Below, one piece after another: positions 7,598 through 14,103 of a DNA stretch of 14,103 nucleotides (its first letter is position 1; every line of letters starts with the position of its first letter). The stretch is taken from contig DAOWDM010000092.1 in the NCBI GenBank assembly GCA_030639035.1, positions 1 to 14,103 on the forward strand. The letters are read 5' to 3'. Under the pieces are notes generated by a model. That model searched no databases, was not told the origin of the DNA, and saw only the letters and a program-made list of their open reading frames with translations. Position numbers and translations under genes: made by a program. The DNA comes from Alphaproteobacteria bacterium. GTDB lineage: Bacteria; Pseudomonadota; Alphaproteobacteria; DAOWDM01.

Positions 7598-8611
7598 TTA
7601 ACCATTACTTACCATTTTTTTTTGGTATAGTTTGGCCGCTCCTTCAAATAGACCGAGTCCTATAATTACTACGGTCATTAAATCCATTTTGATAAAAAAC
7701 AAAATGTAAAAAACCATCAAACAAAATTTTGGAAATTTTGCCTGCCCAGCTAGCTTGTGCATATATGCAACTCCCTTAAACATCAAAGGAAGTGCCAATA
7801 CAAAAGCAACATTTTTTCCTGTGAAACCAATATCTCCATGCATTAAAAAACCAACAGCAATTGCTGTTAAAAGAGCAAGATAGCTCCATGCAGTGATATT
7901 AAGTTCATTATAATCTGGCATAGGTCGCAAAGCCATTTTAAAGTGGTTAAGCACCCATTGAGCTGCAACTCCAGCCACGACACCTTTTATTATCCAGCAT
8001 GTTGCTAATAAAGCAGGAAGAACTGGCACAACGTTTTCAAGTATTTCTTTCTTGAAATCAAGGTTGCCTAACATAGCTACGTTTAACATGTTTTTTACAA
8101 CATCATGTAAAAACGTTTCTATTCCAGTTTTTCCAGCAAAAGCATCAATTCCAATATTGAACGTATTTGTATGAAACAAATAAGCCACCATCATCAGCAA
8201 TAAAGCACTTGCCAATGAAAGCCAGCACAAAATACTTCCGACAGGATACCACTGCCGATTTTCTCTGTTACTGGAAGTTAGCTTATGTGTCCATTTTTTA
8301 GTTTTCTCAGTTCTACTTAATATTCCTAAATACACAATTATCATTGCTGGAACTATATCAGCAATTACGTATAAAAGAGCAGAAGAAGAACCAGCTCCAA
8401 TTATGGAAAAAACAGCAACACCGCTGAAAACAGAAACAACACTTGCAACACAACCAAGCGACATTCCAACCGCTATAATAGGCAGCGACGAGAAATAAAT
8501 GCTAAAAGTTCCAACTGCTCCACCTAAAAAGATAGAAGCAAATAGAAAAGCTCCAAGAACTCCTGCTGTAACAGCAATTAACAAATCACGAGGAACAGAA
8601 CGCTGCGACAA
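7598..8611 (-). CDS. DUF2232 family multi-pass membrane protein
   Basis: A 337-residue, very hydrophobic protein with roughly eight to ten predicted membrane segments (for example about 9-32, 34-68, 74-95, 122-146, 195-220, 236-255, 265-282 and 293-325) and short hydrophilic loops. No enzymatic motif is visible. I assign it to DUF2232 (related to Bacillus YybS) from its membrane profile and its place between rpsR and rplI, where alphaproteobacteria carry such a gene. Its function is unknown. The start is TTG at 8609-8611, chosen because a perfect AAGGAG lies six bases before it. The 53-base gap from rpsR contains a weak 7-bp inverted repeat (8627-8633 with 8660-8666) that could thin out expression relative to the ribosomal genes. 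The stop is 12 bases before rplI. Confidence 0.8.
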   Translation of the reverse strand: MSQRSVPRDLLIAVTAGVLGAFLFASIFLGGAVGTFSIYFSSLPIIAVGMSLGCVASVVSVFSGVAVFSIIGAGSSSALLYVIADIVPAMIIVYLGILSRTEKTKKWTHKLTSSNRENRQWYPVGSILCWLSLASALLLMMVAYLFHTNTFNIGIDAFAGKTGIETFLHDVVKNMLNVAMLGNLDFKKEILENVVPVLPALLATCWIIKGVVAGVAAQWVLNHFKMALRPMPDYNELNITAWSYLALLTAIAVGFLMHGDIGFTGKNVAFVLALPLMFKGVAYMHKLAGQAKFPKFCLMVFYILFFIKMDLMTVVIIGLGLFEGAAKLYQKKMVSNG

Positions 8612-8664
8612 TGTTATCTCCTTGATAAAAACCGTCAGATTATCACATTAAAAATAACTGGTTT

Positions 8665-8901
8665 TTAATCTAAAACATAAGGTAAAAGACCAAGATAACG
8701 AGCACGTTTAATAGCTGTAGCTAGTTCACGCTGCTTTTTGGCTGATACCGCTGTAATACGACTTGGAACTATTTTCCCGCGTTCGGAAATAAATCTCTGT
8801 AAAAGCTTTACATCCTTATAATCAATTTTCTGTGCATTTTCACCAGAAAAAGGACATGTTTTACGACGACGGAAAAAAGGACGCTGCTGTGGCTTATGCA
8901 T
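8665..8901 (-). CDS. rpsR: 30S ribosomal protein S18
   Basis: A 78-residue S18 with an Arg-rich start (RPFFRRRKTCPF at 7-18), then DYKDVKLLQRF (27-37), a GKIVPSRIT stretch and the conserved KKQRELATAIKRARYLGLLPY near the C-terminus. The frame extends upstream, but the ATG at 8899-8901 is the true start. It matches the family's N-terminus and has GGGAGAG six to twelve bases ahead, inside rpsF. It overlaps the end of rpsF by eight bases, so translation is coupled and S6 and S18, which bind 16S rRNA as a pair, are made in balance. S18 sits in the platform of the small subunit. Confidence 0.97.
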   Translation of the reverse strand: MHKPQQRPFFRRRKTCPFSGENAQKIDYKDVKLLQRFISERGKIVPSRITAVSAKKQRELATAIKRARYLGLLPYVLD

Positions 8902-9265
8902 TAGTTCTCTCCCTGTTTTCAGTACGTGGTTCACGTGAACGACTTTCTCTTGCAAGCATAACAGAAGGACCTTCTTCAAGCTCATCAACTCGAATCGTAA
9001 TATACCGCAGTATATCTTCGTTAATACGCATTTGACGTTCATACTCGTGCACAGCTTCAGCTGGTGCATCAATATTCAACAGAACATAATGACCTTTTCG
9101 GTTTTTCTTAATCCGATAAGCTAGAGTGCGTAGCCCCCAATTCTCACGTTTACTAACATTACCACCCATGTCAGAAAGAACTTTGGTCAAATCATCTGCC
9201 AAACTTTCTACCTGAGCAGTACTAACATCTTGACGTACAATAAGTACGCTTTCGTATAAAGACAT
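8894..9265 (-). CDS. rpsF: 30S ribosomal protein S6
   Basis: A 123-residue S6. The family pattern runs from the N-terminal YESVLIVRQD strand through GG-x-V-x-x-x-ENWGLRTLAYRIKK (about 34-54), GHYVLLNIDA (58-67) and the EDILRYITIRVDE strand (83-95). A charged Arg/Glu-rich tail (about 104-123) follows, as is usual for S6. It binds the central domain of 16S rRNA together with S18. It is the first gene of the unit. The ATG has AAGGAG about eight bases upstream. A candidate promoter lies at 9379-9406 and a candidate protein-binding leader hairpin at 9301-9326, which suggests the S6:S18 complex may repress its own mRNA. Confidence 0.97.
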   Translation of the reverse strand: MSLYESVLIVRQDVSTAQVESLADDLTKVLSDMGGNVSKRENWGLRTLAYRIKKNRKGHYVLLNIDAPAEAVHEYERQMRINEDILRYITIRVDELEEGPSVMLARESRSREPRTENRERTNA

Positions 9266-9300
9266 ATAAATTACTCCTTATGGCTTGTCTCTTCCAATTC

Positions 9301-9326
9301 GCGGTAGGTTTTAATAAAACCCACGC
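9301..9326 (-). promoter_or_regulatory. Candidate S6:S18-binding leader hairpin
   Basis: In the rpsF leader, read on the minus strand, a 6-bp stem (GGTTTT/AAAACC, 3-base loop) sits above a small internal loop and a lower GCG/CGC stem. The 3' side holds the sequence ACCTACCGC, including CCG. Known S6:S18 leader motifs present a CCG in such a loop, mimicking the 16S rRNA site. The position, about 35 bases before the start codon, fits. The match is by eye only and the lower stem is short. Confidence 0.38.
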
Positions 9327-9378
9327 CCATAAAGGCATAGCTGGTTTTTACACTAGCAAGGAGCCTACTGGAGCGGGT

Positions 9379-9406
9379 ACTATATATTAAGTAACAGCGT
9401 TTGCAA
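9379..9406 (-). promoter_or_regulatory. Candidate sigma-70-type promoter for rpsF
   Basis: On the minus strand TTGCAA (9401-9406) and TATAGT (9379-9384) are 16 bases apart, matching four and five of six consensus bases. Transcription would start about 110 bases before rpsF and include the candidate leader hairpin. For the opposite fabD direction only weak boxes are seen (TTGTCT at 9444-9449 with TATTCC at 9467-9472; TATAAA at 9429-9434). Confidence 0.5.
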
Positions 9407-9506
9407 GGATTCTTAGTTGTTTCTTTGATATAAAATTCTCTAATTGTCTTCTTATGCTGTTTGTCGTATTCCTTAAAAAGATAATTTTAATGAATGGAGT
9501 GTTTTT

Positions 9507-10451
9507 ATGTCGCGTGCATTGGTTTTCCCTGGGCAAGGGTCTCAATCGGTTGGTATGGGCAAGGAACTAGCAGGTGCTTTTTCTGTTGCTAAAGATGTTT
9601 TTGGTGAAATTGATGAGGCTTTGTCTCAAAAATTATCCAATCTTATGTTTGAAGGAGATGAAAAAGAACTTACTTTAACAGAAAATGCTCAGCCTGCATT
9701 AATGGCTGTAAGTATGGCTGTCGTGCGAGTTCTTGAAAAAGAAGGCGGTATTGATATTAGCGATAAGTTTAGCTTTACAGCAGGACATTCGCTTGGTGAG
9801 TACTCAGCTTTATGTGCATCTGGTGCAATCTCGCTGACAGATACAGCAAAACTGCTAAAGACTCGAGGGAAAGCAATGCAAAAAGCTGTTCCTGTAGGTC
9901 AAGGAACTATGGCTGCTTTATTGGGACTAGATTTTGAAGCCGTAAAAGGTATTGCAGAAAAGGCAGCTCAAGGACAGGTCTGCTGTGCAGCCAATGATAA
10001 CGCCAACGGACAGATTGTTGTTAGCGGACATGTTGAGGCAGTAAACAGAGCGATAACTCTTGCAAAGGAAAATGGAGCAAAACGAGCTGTTCTTTTGCCT
10101 GTAAGTGCTCCGTTTCATTGTTCTTTAATGCAGCCCGCAGCAGATGTAATGAAAGATGCTTTGGCTGATGTTAATATTTCTGAACCAAAGCCTGCTCTAG
10201 TAGCAAATGTTACAGCCTCAGCAACAAGTTCTCCTGACGAGATTCGCAAACTTCTTGTGCAGCAGGTTACTGGTGCTGTTCGCTGGCGTGAAAGCGTGCT
10301 TTTCCTTAAAAAACATGCAGTAGATACTTTGGTTGAGGCTGGCACTGGAAAAGTGCTGACAGGACTTGTCCGCCGTATTGACAAAGGAATGAAGGGAATA
10401 TCCCTTAATACTTGCAGCGATATAGAAGATTTTTTGAAACAAACAACATGA
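9507..10451 (+). CDS. fabD: Malonyl-CoA:ACP transacylase FabD
   Basis: This 314-residue enzyme moves the malonyl group from CoA to acyl carrier protein, feeding fatty acid elongation. The GQGSQ motif is at 9-13, the nucleophile is S95 in GHSLGE (93-98), the conserved Arg is R120 and the catalytic histidine is H204 in SAPFHC. The length is standard. The ATG has GGAG seven bases upstream (9496-9499). It is the first gene of the plus-strand unit, diverging from rpsF. fabG starts 18 bases after its stop, and acpP and fabF, which use its product, follow. Confidence 0.97.
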   Translation: MSRALVFPGQGSQSVGMGKELAGAFSVAKDVFGEIDEALSQKLSNLMFEGDEKELTLTENAQPALMAVSMAVVRVLEKEGGIDISDKFSFTAGHSLGEYSALCASGAISLTDTAKLLKTRGKAMQKAVPVGQGTMAALLGLDFEAVKGIAEKAAQGQVCCAANDNANGQIVVSGHVEAVNRAITLAKENGAKRAVLLPVSAPFHCSLMQPAADVMKDALADVNISEPKPALVANVTASATSSPDEIRKLLVQQVTGAVRWRESVLFLKKHAVDTLVEAGTGKVLTGLVRRIDKGMKGISLNTCSDIEDFLKQTT

Positions 10452-10469
10452 TAAACGGAGCAAAAAACT

Positions 10470-11207
10470 ATGTTTAATCTCAACGGAAAAACTGCACTTA
10501 TCACTGGTGCAGCAGGTGGAATCGGGGCAGTGGTTGCTCGTACGCTTCATGCTTGCGGAGCTACTGTTGCTTTAACTGATATGACTGCAGAACCTCTTAA
10601 AAAACTAGCGACAGAACTAAAGGAAAGAGTTCATTATTTTGAATGTAATCTTTCCGATGGCGAAGCTGTTAAAAAAATGGCAAAAGAAGCAGAAACGACT
10701 ATGGGAAGCATTGATATTCTTGTTAATAATGCAGGGCTGACTCGAGACGGACTTTTTATGCGTATGAAAGACGAAGACTGGCAACTGGTGTTAGATGTCA
10801 ATTTAACAGCAGGTTTCAGGCTTTCTAAAGCTGTTTTGCGTGGAATGATGAAAAGAAGAACAGGGAGAATCATCAACATTGCTTCTATTGTTGGTGTTAC
10901 AGGAAATGCTGGACAGGCTAACTATTCTGCTTCTAAAGCTGGCATGATTGGAATGACTAAATGTCTTGCAGCAGAGGTTGCTTCAAGAGGAATTACCGCA
11001 AACTGTGTTGCTCCAGGGTTTATCAGAACAGCAATGACAGATATTCTTCCAGAAGAGCAGAAAAGAGCTCTTTCAGTTAATATTCCAATGGGAAAACTTG
11101 GGACTCCAGAGGATATAGCTGCCGCTATTACTTTCCTTGCTAGTGATGAAGCAGCCTACGTTACTGGGCAAACCCTGCATGTAAACGGCGGAATGGCTAT
11201 GATATAG
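10470..11207 (+). CDS. fabG: 3-oxoacyl-[ACP] reductase FabG
   Basis: A 245-residue short-chain dehydrogenase that reduces 3-ketoacyl-ACP with NADPH. Visible motifs are the cofactor-binding TGAAGGIG at 12-19, NNAG at 86-89, Asn111, and the catalytic Ser139, Tyr152 and Lys156 (YSASK). The C-terminal VTGQTLHVNGGMAM is typical of FabG. Many short-chain dehydrogenases look alike, but the flanking fabD and acpP make the assignment firm. The ATG has GGAG nine bases ahead. A 197-base gap separates it from acpP, so acpP may also have its own promoter. Confidence 0.96.
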   Translation: MFNLNGKTALITGAAGGIGAVVARTLHACGATVALTDMTAEPLKKLATELKERVHYFECNLSDGEAVKKMAKEAETTMGSIDILVNNAGLTRDGLFMRMKDEDWQLVLDVNLTAGFRLSKAVLRGMMKRRTGRIINIASIVGVTGNAGQANYSASKAGMIGMTKCLAAEVASRGITANCVAPGFIRTAMTDILPEEQKRALSVNIPMGKLGTPEDIAAAITFLASDEAAYVTGQTLHVNGGMAMI

Positions 11208-11322
11208 GCTAATTTAAAAGGATTTTTTAAGTAGCTCTTTGTTTTTATTAGGCTTTTAAACATCTTTGTAATTTGCTGTTTACTTTTCTGGTAAAGCATT
11301 AGAAAGTATGTTACTTAATCGC

Positions 11323-11364
11323 TGTTCTGGTAATAAATACAGAACACACAGAGATAAATCTCTG
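11323..11364 (+). other. Two small hairpins in the acpP leader
   Basis: Two inverted repeats lie side by side in the 197-base gap between fabG and acpP: TGTTCTG/CAGAACA (11323-11329 with 11340-11346) and CAGAGA-TAAA-TCTCTG (11349-11364). The second is followed by TTTTAT, like a weak terminator or attenuator, about 40 bases before the acpP ATG. No clear promoter pair was identified. Their role is unknown; they could stabilise the acpP message or thin read-through from fabG. Confidence 0.4.
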
Positions 11365-11404
11365 TTTTATTAAAGTGAAGTTTTAACATCTAAAGGATAA
11401 TCAC

Positions 11405-11638
11405 ATGAGTGATGTTGCTGATCGCGTAAAAAAAATTGTTGTAGAACATCTTGGTATTGAAGAAGCTAAAGTTGCTGATAAATCTAGTTTTATCGATGAC
11501 CTTGGTGCAGACAGTCTGGACACAGTAGAGCTTGTTATGGCTTTTGAAGAAGAGTTTGGCTGTGACATTCCTGATGATGCAGCAGAAAAAATTCTTACTG
11601 TTGAAGATGCTGTAAAATTCATTAGTGAGAACGCCTGA
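11405..11638 (+). CDS. acpP: Acyl carrier protein
   Basis: A 77-residue acidic protein carrying the DSL motif at 36-38. Ser37 is the site for the 4'-phosphopantetheine arm, within DDLGADSLDTVELVMAFEE. It carries the growing acyl chain between the Fab enzymes. Length and composition are normal for AcpP. The ATG at 11405 has AAGGA seven bases upstream. It stands between fabG and fabF as in many bacteria, but is set apart by leader hairpins before it and an intrinsic terminator after it. This arrangement would let acpP be expressed at a higher level than its neighbours, as is known for this abundant protein. Confidence 0.98.
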   Translation: MSDVADRVKKIVVEHLGIEEAKVADKSSFIDDLGADSLDTVELVMAFEEEFGCDIPDDAAEKILTVEDAVKFISENA

Positions 11639-11654
11639 TTAAAGCAAAACTTCA

Positions 11655-11690
11655 AGCGTCAGTTTAATTAAGCTGACGCTGTTGTTTTTT
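11655..11690 (+). terminator. Intrinsic terminator after acpP
   Basis: An 11-bp stem (11655-11665 with 11670-11680, one G-T pair, AATT loop) is followed by GTTGTTTTTT. It starts 17 bases after the acpP stop codon. It likely ends a short, abundant acpP transcript, with fabF expressed by read-through or from another promoter. Confidence 0.85.
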
Positions 11691-11707
11691 AAGGTTATCT
11701 TTAAAAG

Positions 11708-11831
11708 AAAAACCGAAGATTTTGTTCCAGTACTAGGAATGGTTCTTTCGAGGAGCACAGTGTACCGTAAGGTACATGAGCATTTGAGGAAGGTTCATGA
11801 CGACGTAATGGGACAAAAGAGCGGTTTTTTT
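11708..11831 (+). other. Structured element of unknown kind upstream of fabF
   Basis: About 124 bases fold into a nested structure. The outer stem is AAAAACCG/CGGTTTTT (11708-11715 with 11822-11829). After an internal loop comes a 10-bp stem (11720-11729 with 11809-11818, one G-T pair). Inside is a perfect hairpin TGTACC-GTAA-GGTACA (11761-11776) with a GNRA loop, and a short TTCT-TTCG-AGGA hairpin (11743-11754). Related GAGGAGC and GAGGAAG stretches lie on either side of the central hairpin. The outer 3' arm runs into seven T's, and the fabF ribosome binding site (AGGAG, 11832-11836) follows at once. It could be an interspersed repeat, a second terminator, or a cis-regulatory RNA. It encodes no protein. 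I do not recognise it as a named family. Confidence 0.55.
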
Positions 11832-11842
11832 AGGAGTCTAAT

Positions 11843-13105
11843 ATGAGGCGTGTGGTTGTTACTGGAATGGGACTTATTACTCCATTCGGACGTGGTGTTA
11901 ATATCAACTGGAACAGTATTATCGAAAGCAAGTCTGGTATAAGTAAAATTACCAAATTTGATGCTTCTAACTTAGCGGTGAGAATCGCAGGGCAAGTTCC
12001 TATAGGAAAAGATAATCCTGATTTATTTGATCCAGATATGTTTCTTTCTCCTAAAGAACAGAAGCGTATAGACCCTTTTATTCTTTACGGTATTGGTGCA
12101 GGTATTGATGCCATAGAAGATTCTGGTTGGAAGCCTGAAAGCGATGAAGACCAAGAACGCACAGGCGTTATAATTGGTTCAGGAATCGGCGGTTTATCTA
12201 CAATTGCAGAGAACGCTATCCTTCTTAAGGAAAAAGGGCCAAAAAGAATCAGCCCGTTCTTTATTCCAGCGAGTCTTATCAATCTTATTTCAGGTCATTT
12301 ATCCATTAAATACGGATTAAGAGGACCAAACCATTCTGTTGTTACAGCTTGTGCTACAAGCACGCATGCAATTGGTGATGCTGCTCGCATGATTATACAT
12401 GACGATGCAGATGTAATGATTGCAGGCGGAGCAGAAGCTGCTGTTCACCCTCTTGGAATCACAGGATTCGCACGAGCAAAAGCAGTAACTGCAAGCCACA
12501 ATGACAGCCCAGAAACTGGTTCTCGTCCATGGGACAAAGATAGAGACGGTTTCGTTATGAGTGAAGGCTCTGCTGTTGTTGTTTTGGAAGAATATGAACA
12601 CGCCAAAAAGCGTGGAGCAAAAATATATGCTGAATTTGACGGCTATGGTCTTTCAGGAGACGGGTATCACATAACAGCACCTGCTCCTGATGGAAACGGC
12701 GGTTTCCGTGCTATGAAAATGGCGTTGAAGCACAGCAAAACTAATATCGAAAATATTGACTACGTTAATGCTCATGGAACTTCTACTCCTCTTGGAGACC
12801 AGATTGAACATGATGCAGTTAAAAGACTTTTTGGCGACCATGCTTCTAAAATTTGCATGTCTTCAACAAAATCTTCAATAGGGCATCTTCTTGGAGCAGC
12901 AGGAGCAGTAGAGGCTATATTCTCTATACTTGCCATGAATAATGGCATTGTTCCTCCAACGCTTAATCTGGATAATCCTTCTGAAGGCTGTGATATTGAC
13001 CTTGTTCCACATGTTGCCAAAGAACGGAAAATAAAAGCTATAATGTCGAATTCTTTTGGATTTGGCGGAACAAATGCTTCGCTTATTTTCAAGGCAGCAC
13101 CTTAA
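11843..13105 (+). CDS. fabF: 3-oxoacyl-[ACP] synthase II FabF (KAS II)
   Basis: A 420-residue condensing enzyme that elongates acyl-ACP with malonyl-ACP. The Cys-His-His triad typical of KAS I/II is intact: C170 in VVTACATSTH, H311 in NAHGTSTPLGD and H348 in SSIGHLLGAAG, with the conserved K343. The C-terminal SNSFGFGGTNAS loop is present. It begins MRRVVVTGMG, as usual for FabF. The ATG has AGGAG six bases upstream. The closeness to acpP fits FabF rather than FabB. A terminator and a structured element separate it from acpP, so expression may be controlled there. mltG follows in the same frame only 12 bases past the TAA. Confidence 0.97.
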   Translation: MRRVVVTGMGLITPFGRGVNINWNSIIESKSGISKITKFDASNLAVRIAGQVPIGKDNPDLFDPDMFLSPKEQKRIDPFILYGIGAGIDAIEDSGWKPESDEDQERTGVIIGSGIGGLSTIAENAILLKEKGPKRISPFFIPASLINLISGHLSIKYGLRGPNHSVVTACATSTHAIGDAARMIIHDDADVMIAGGAEAAVHPLGITGFARAKAVTASHNDSPETGSRPWDKDRDGFVMSEGSAVVVLEEYEHAKKRGAKIYAEFDGYGLSGDGYHITAPAPDGNGGFRAMKMALKHSKTNIENIDYVNAHGTSTPLGDQIEHDAVKRLFGDHASKICMSSTKSSIGHLLGAAGAVEAIFSILAMNNGIVPPTLNLDNPSEGCDIDLVPHVAKERKIKAIMSNSFGFGGTNASLIFKAAP

Positions 13106-13117
13106 ATAGACATTGCA

Positions 13118-14103
13118 TTGATAAAACGAATTGTCATTTTAGCTATTACAGCTCTTGTGATTTTAGGCGTTTTTTGTGGCGGACTAGCCAAGCTTGGTTA
13201 TGACCGTTTTACAGAAAAAGGACGTTTAAAAGAAGCAAGAGCTGTAGTGATTCCTAGTGGTCAGGGATTGTTTCATATCTCAACGCTGTTAGAGCGTGAG
13301 GGAATTGTAAAAAGTTCTCTGATTTTTCGTCTTGGCACTCGTTTCAGCCGCAAAACAACTCAGCTAAAAGCTGGTGAATTCCTGTTTCCAGCAATGGTGA
13401 GTGCTGAAGAAGCAATGCAGATTCTCATAAAAGGCGAAACTGTAATTCACAGCATGACAATTGCTGAAGGTCTGACTACAAAACAAATCTTAAAAATTAT
13501 TAGTAAAGACAAAACGCTTGTTGGTGAGTTTACTTCAATTCCAAAAGAAGGCAGTTTGCTTCCTGAAACTTATCATTTTTCACTTGGCGACACACGAGAT
13601 GACATTATTCGCAGAATGACTGAATCAATGGAGTCAACGCTAGATGAACTTTGGTCAAAACGTATAGAAAACCTGCCGTTTAATACAAAAAAAGAAGCTG
13701 TAATACTCGCTTCTATAGTTGAAAGAGAAACAGCCATTCCAGAAGAAAGAGGGCTAATTGCTTCTGTTTTCATCAACAGGCTTGTAAAGAGAATGCGTTT
13801 ACAAACAGACCCCACGGTTATTTATGCTTTGAGTGATGGGCTTGGAGTTATGGACAAGCCTCTTTCTAAAAAGAACTTAAAAACAAAACACCCCTATAAT
13901 ACATATACAAACTATGGTTTGCCACCTGGGGCTATTTGTAATTCAGGCAGAGATTCTATTGTAGCTGTGTTAAATCCAGAAAGCTCTAACTACCTATATT
14001 TTGTAGCAGACGGAACAGGCGGTCATGTCTTTGCAAAAACCCTAAAAGAGCATAACAATAACGTAAAAAAATGGCGTAAAATCGAAAAAAGAAACAACCA
14101 AAA
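13118..14103 (+). CDS. mltG: Endolytic murein transglycosylase MltG (3' end cut by window)
   Basis: The frame stays open from the fabF stop to the window end, giving 328 residues from TTG 13118. One N-terminal membrane anchor (about 4-24) is followed by a LysM-like region (about 40-105) and the YceG catalytic domain. The catalytic glutamate is E202 in ILASIVERET. QTDPTVIYAL (219-228), YNTYTNYGLPPGAICN (270-285) and the near-terminal FVADGTGGHVFAKT are all typical. The family cleaves nascent glycan strands at the inner membrane and sets strand length. Only a few residues should be missing. The start is uncertain: there is no ATG or GTG before the anchor, TTG 13118 lacks a clear ribosome binding site, and GTG 13157 would cut into the anchor. 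Coupling to fabF is likely. The fabF-mltG neighbourhood is standard for alphaproteobacteria. Confidence 0.93.
   Translation, partial: MIKRIVILAITALVILGVFCGGLAKLGYDRFTEKGRLKEARAVVIPSGQGLFHISTLLEREGIVKSSLIFRLGTRFSRKTTQLKAGEFLFPAMVSAEEAMQILIKGETVIHSMTIAEGLTTKQILKIISKDKTLVGEFTSIPKEGSLLPETYHFSLGDTRDDIIRRMTESMESTLDELWSKRIENLPFNTKKEAVILASIVERETAIPEERGLIASVFINRLVKRMRLQTDPTVIYALSDGLGVMDKPLSKKNLKTKHPYNTYTNYGLPPGAICNSGRDSIVAVLNPESSNYLYFVADGTGGHVFAKTLKEHNNNVKKWRKIEKRNNQ

Noticed and set aside
8627..8666. Terminator between rpsR and the DUF2232 gene
   Set aside because: The stem is only 7 bp, AT-rich and has a 26-base loop, so it is too weak to call.
8902..9072. Upstream extension of the rpsR frame (57 extra codons)
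   Set aside because: The extension overlaps rpsF in another frame, does not resemble S18, and the family-like N-terminus with a Shine-Dalgarno begins at 8901.
10115..10550. Minus-strand open frames opposite fabD and fabG
   Set aside because: They are antisense to clear, motif-complete enzymes and have no recognisable content.
13573..13815. Minus-strand open frame of 80 codons opposite mltG
   Set aside because: It lies within the mltG catalytic domain, which includes the active-site glutamate, and is a chance frame.

Overview
The window looks like ordinary chromosome from an AT-rich alphaproteobacterium. The gene order cvpA-radA-mlaF-mlaE-alr-dnaB-rplI-DUF2232-rpsR-rpsF / fabD-fabG-acpP-fabF-mltG matches, as far as I remember, the conserved alphaproteobacterial core arrangement. 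A low-GC, perhaps gut- or host-associated lineage is my inference; nothing in the window fixes the genus. All genes except the one at 2290-2505 are recognisable housekeeping genes. No phage, transposase, CRISPR, toxin-antitoxin or defence genes were seen, and no clearly new multi-gene system.

Layout. Bases 1-9265 are all read on the minus strand. In order of transcription they are a ribosomal unit (rpsF, rpsR, a DUF2232 membrane protein gene, rplI) ending at a strong intrinsic terminator at 6975-7006; then dnaB, alr, mlaE and mlaF, closely packed; then a small unrecognised gene between two palindromic repeats; then radA and cvpA (cut by the window edge). Bases 9507-14103 are read on the plus strand: fabD, fabG, acpP, fabF and mltG (its last codons lie past the window end). 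The two arms diverge from a 241-base region at 9266-9506 that holds a candidate promoter and a candidate S6:S18-binding leader for rpsF.

How the genes work together. FabD, FabG, AcpP and FabF make up much of the type II fatty acid synthesis cycle: malonyl loading, keto reduction, acyl carrier and chain elongation. MltG and Alr act on peptidoglycan (strand termination and D-alanine supply). MlaE and MlaF are the core of an ABC lipid transporter that maintains outer-membrane asymmetry. DnaB and RadA serve replication and recombination. S6, S18 and L9 are ribosomal proteins. The window therefore joins translation, replication and envelope growth.

Most worth a second look: two diverged palindromic repeats of the same architecture (2113-2196 and 2615-2696) on either side of the unknown 71-residue gene; a roughly 124-base structured element with an outer stem and T-run directly before fabF (11708-11831); the candidate rpsF autoregulatory leader; and mltG, which has no ATG or GTG start ahead of its membrane anchor and follows the fabF stop codon in the same frame. 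TTG start codons are common here (radA, alr, the DUF2232 gene and probably mltG).
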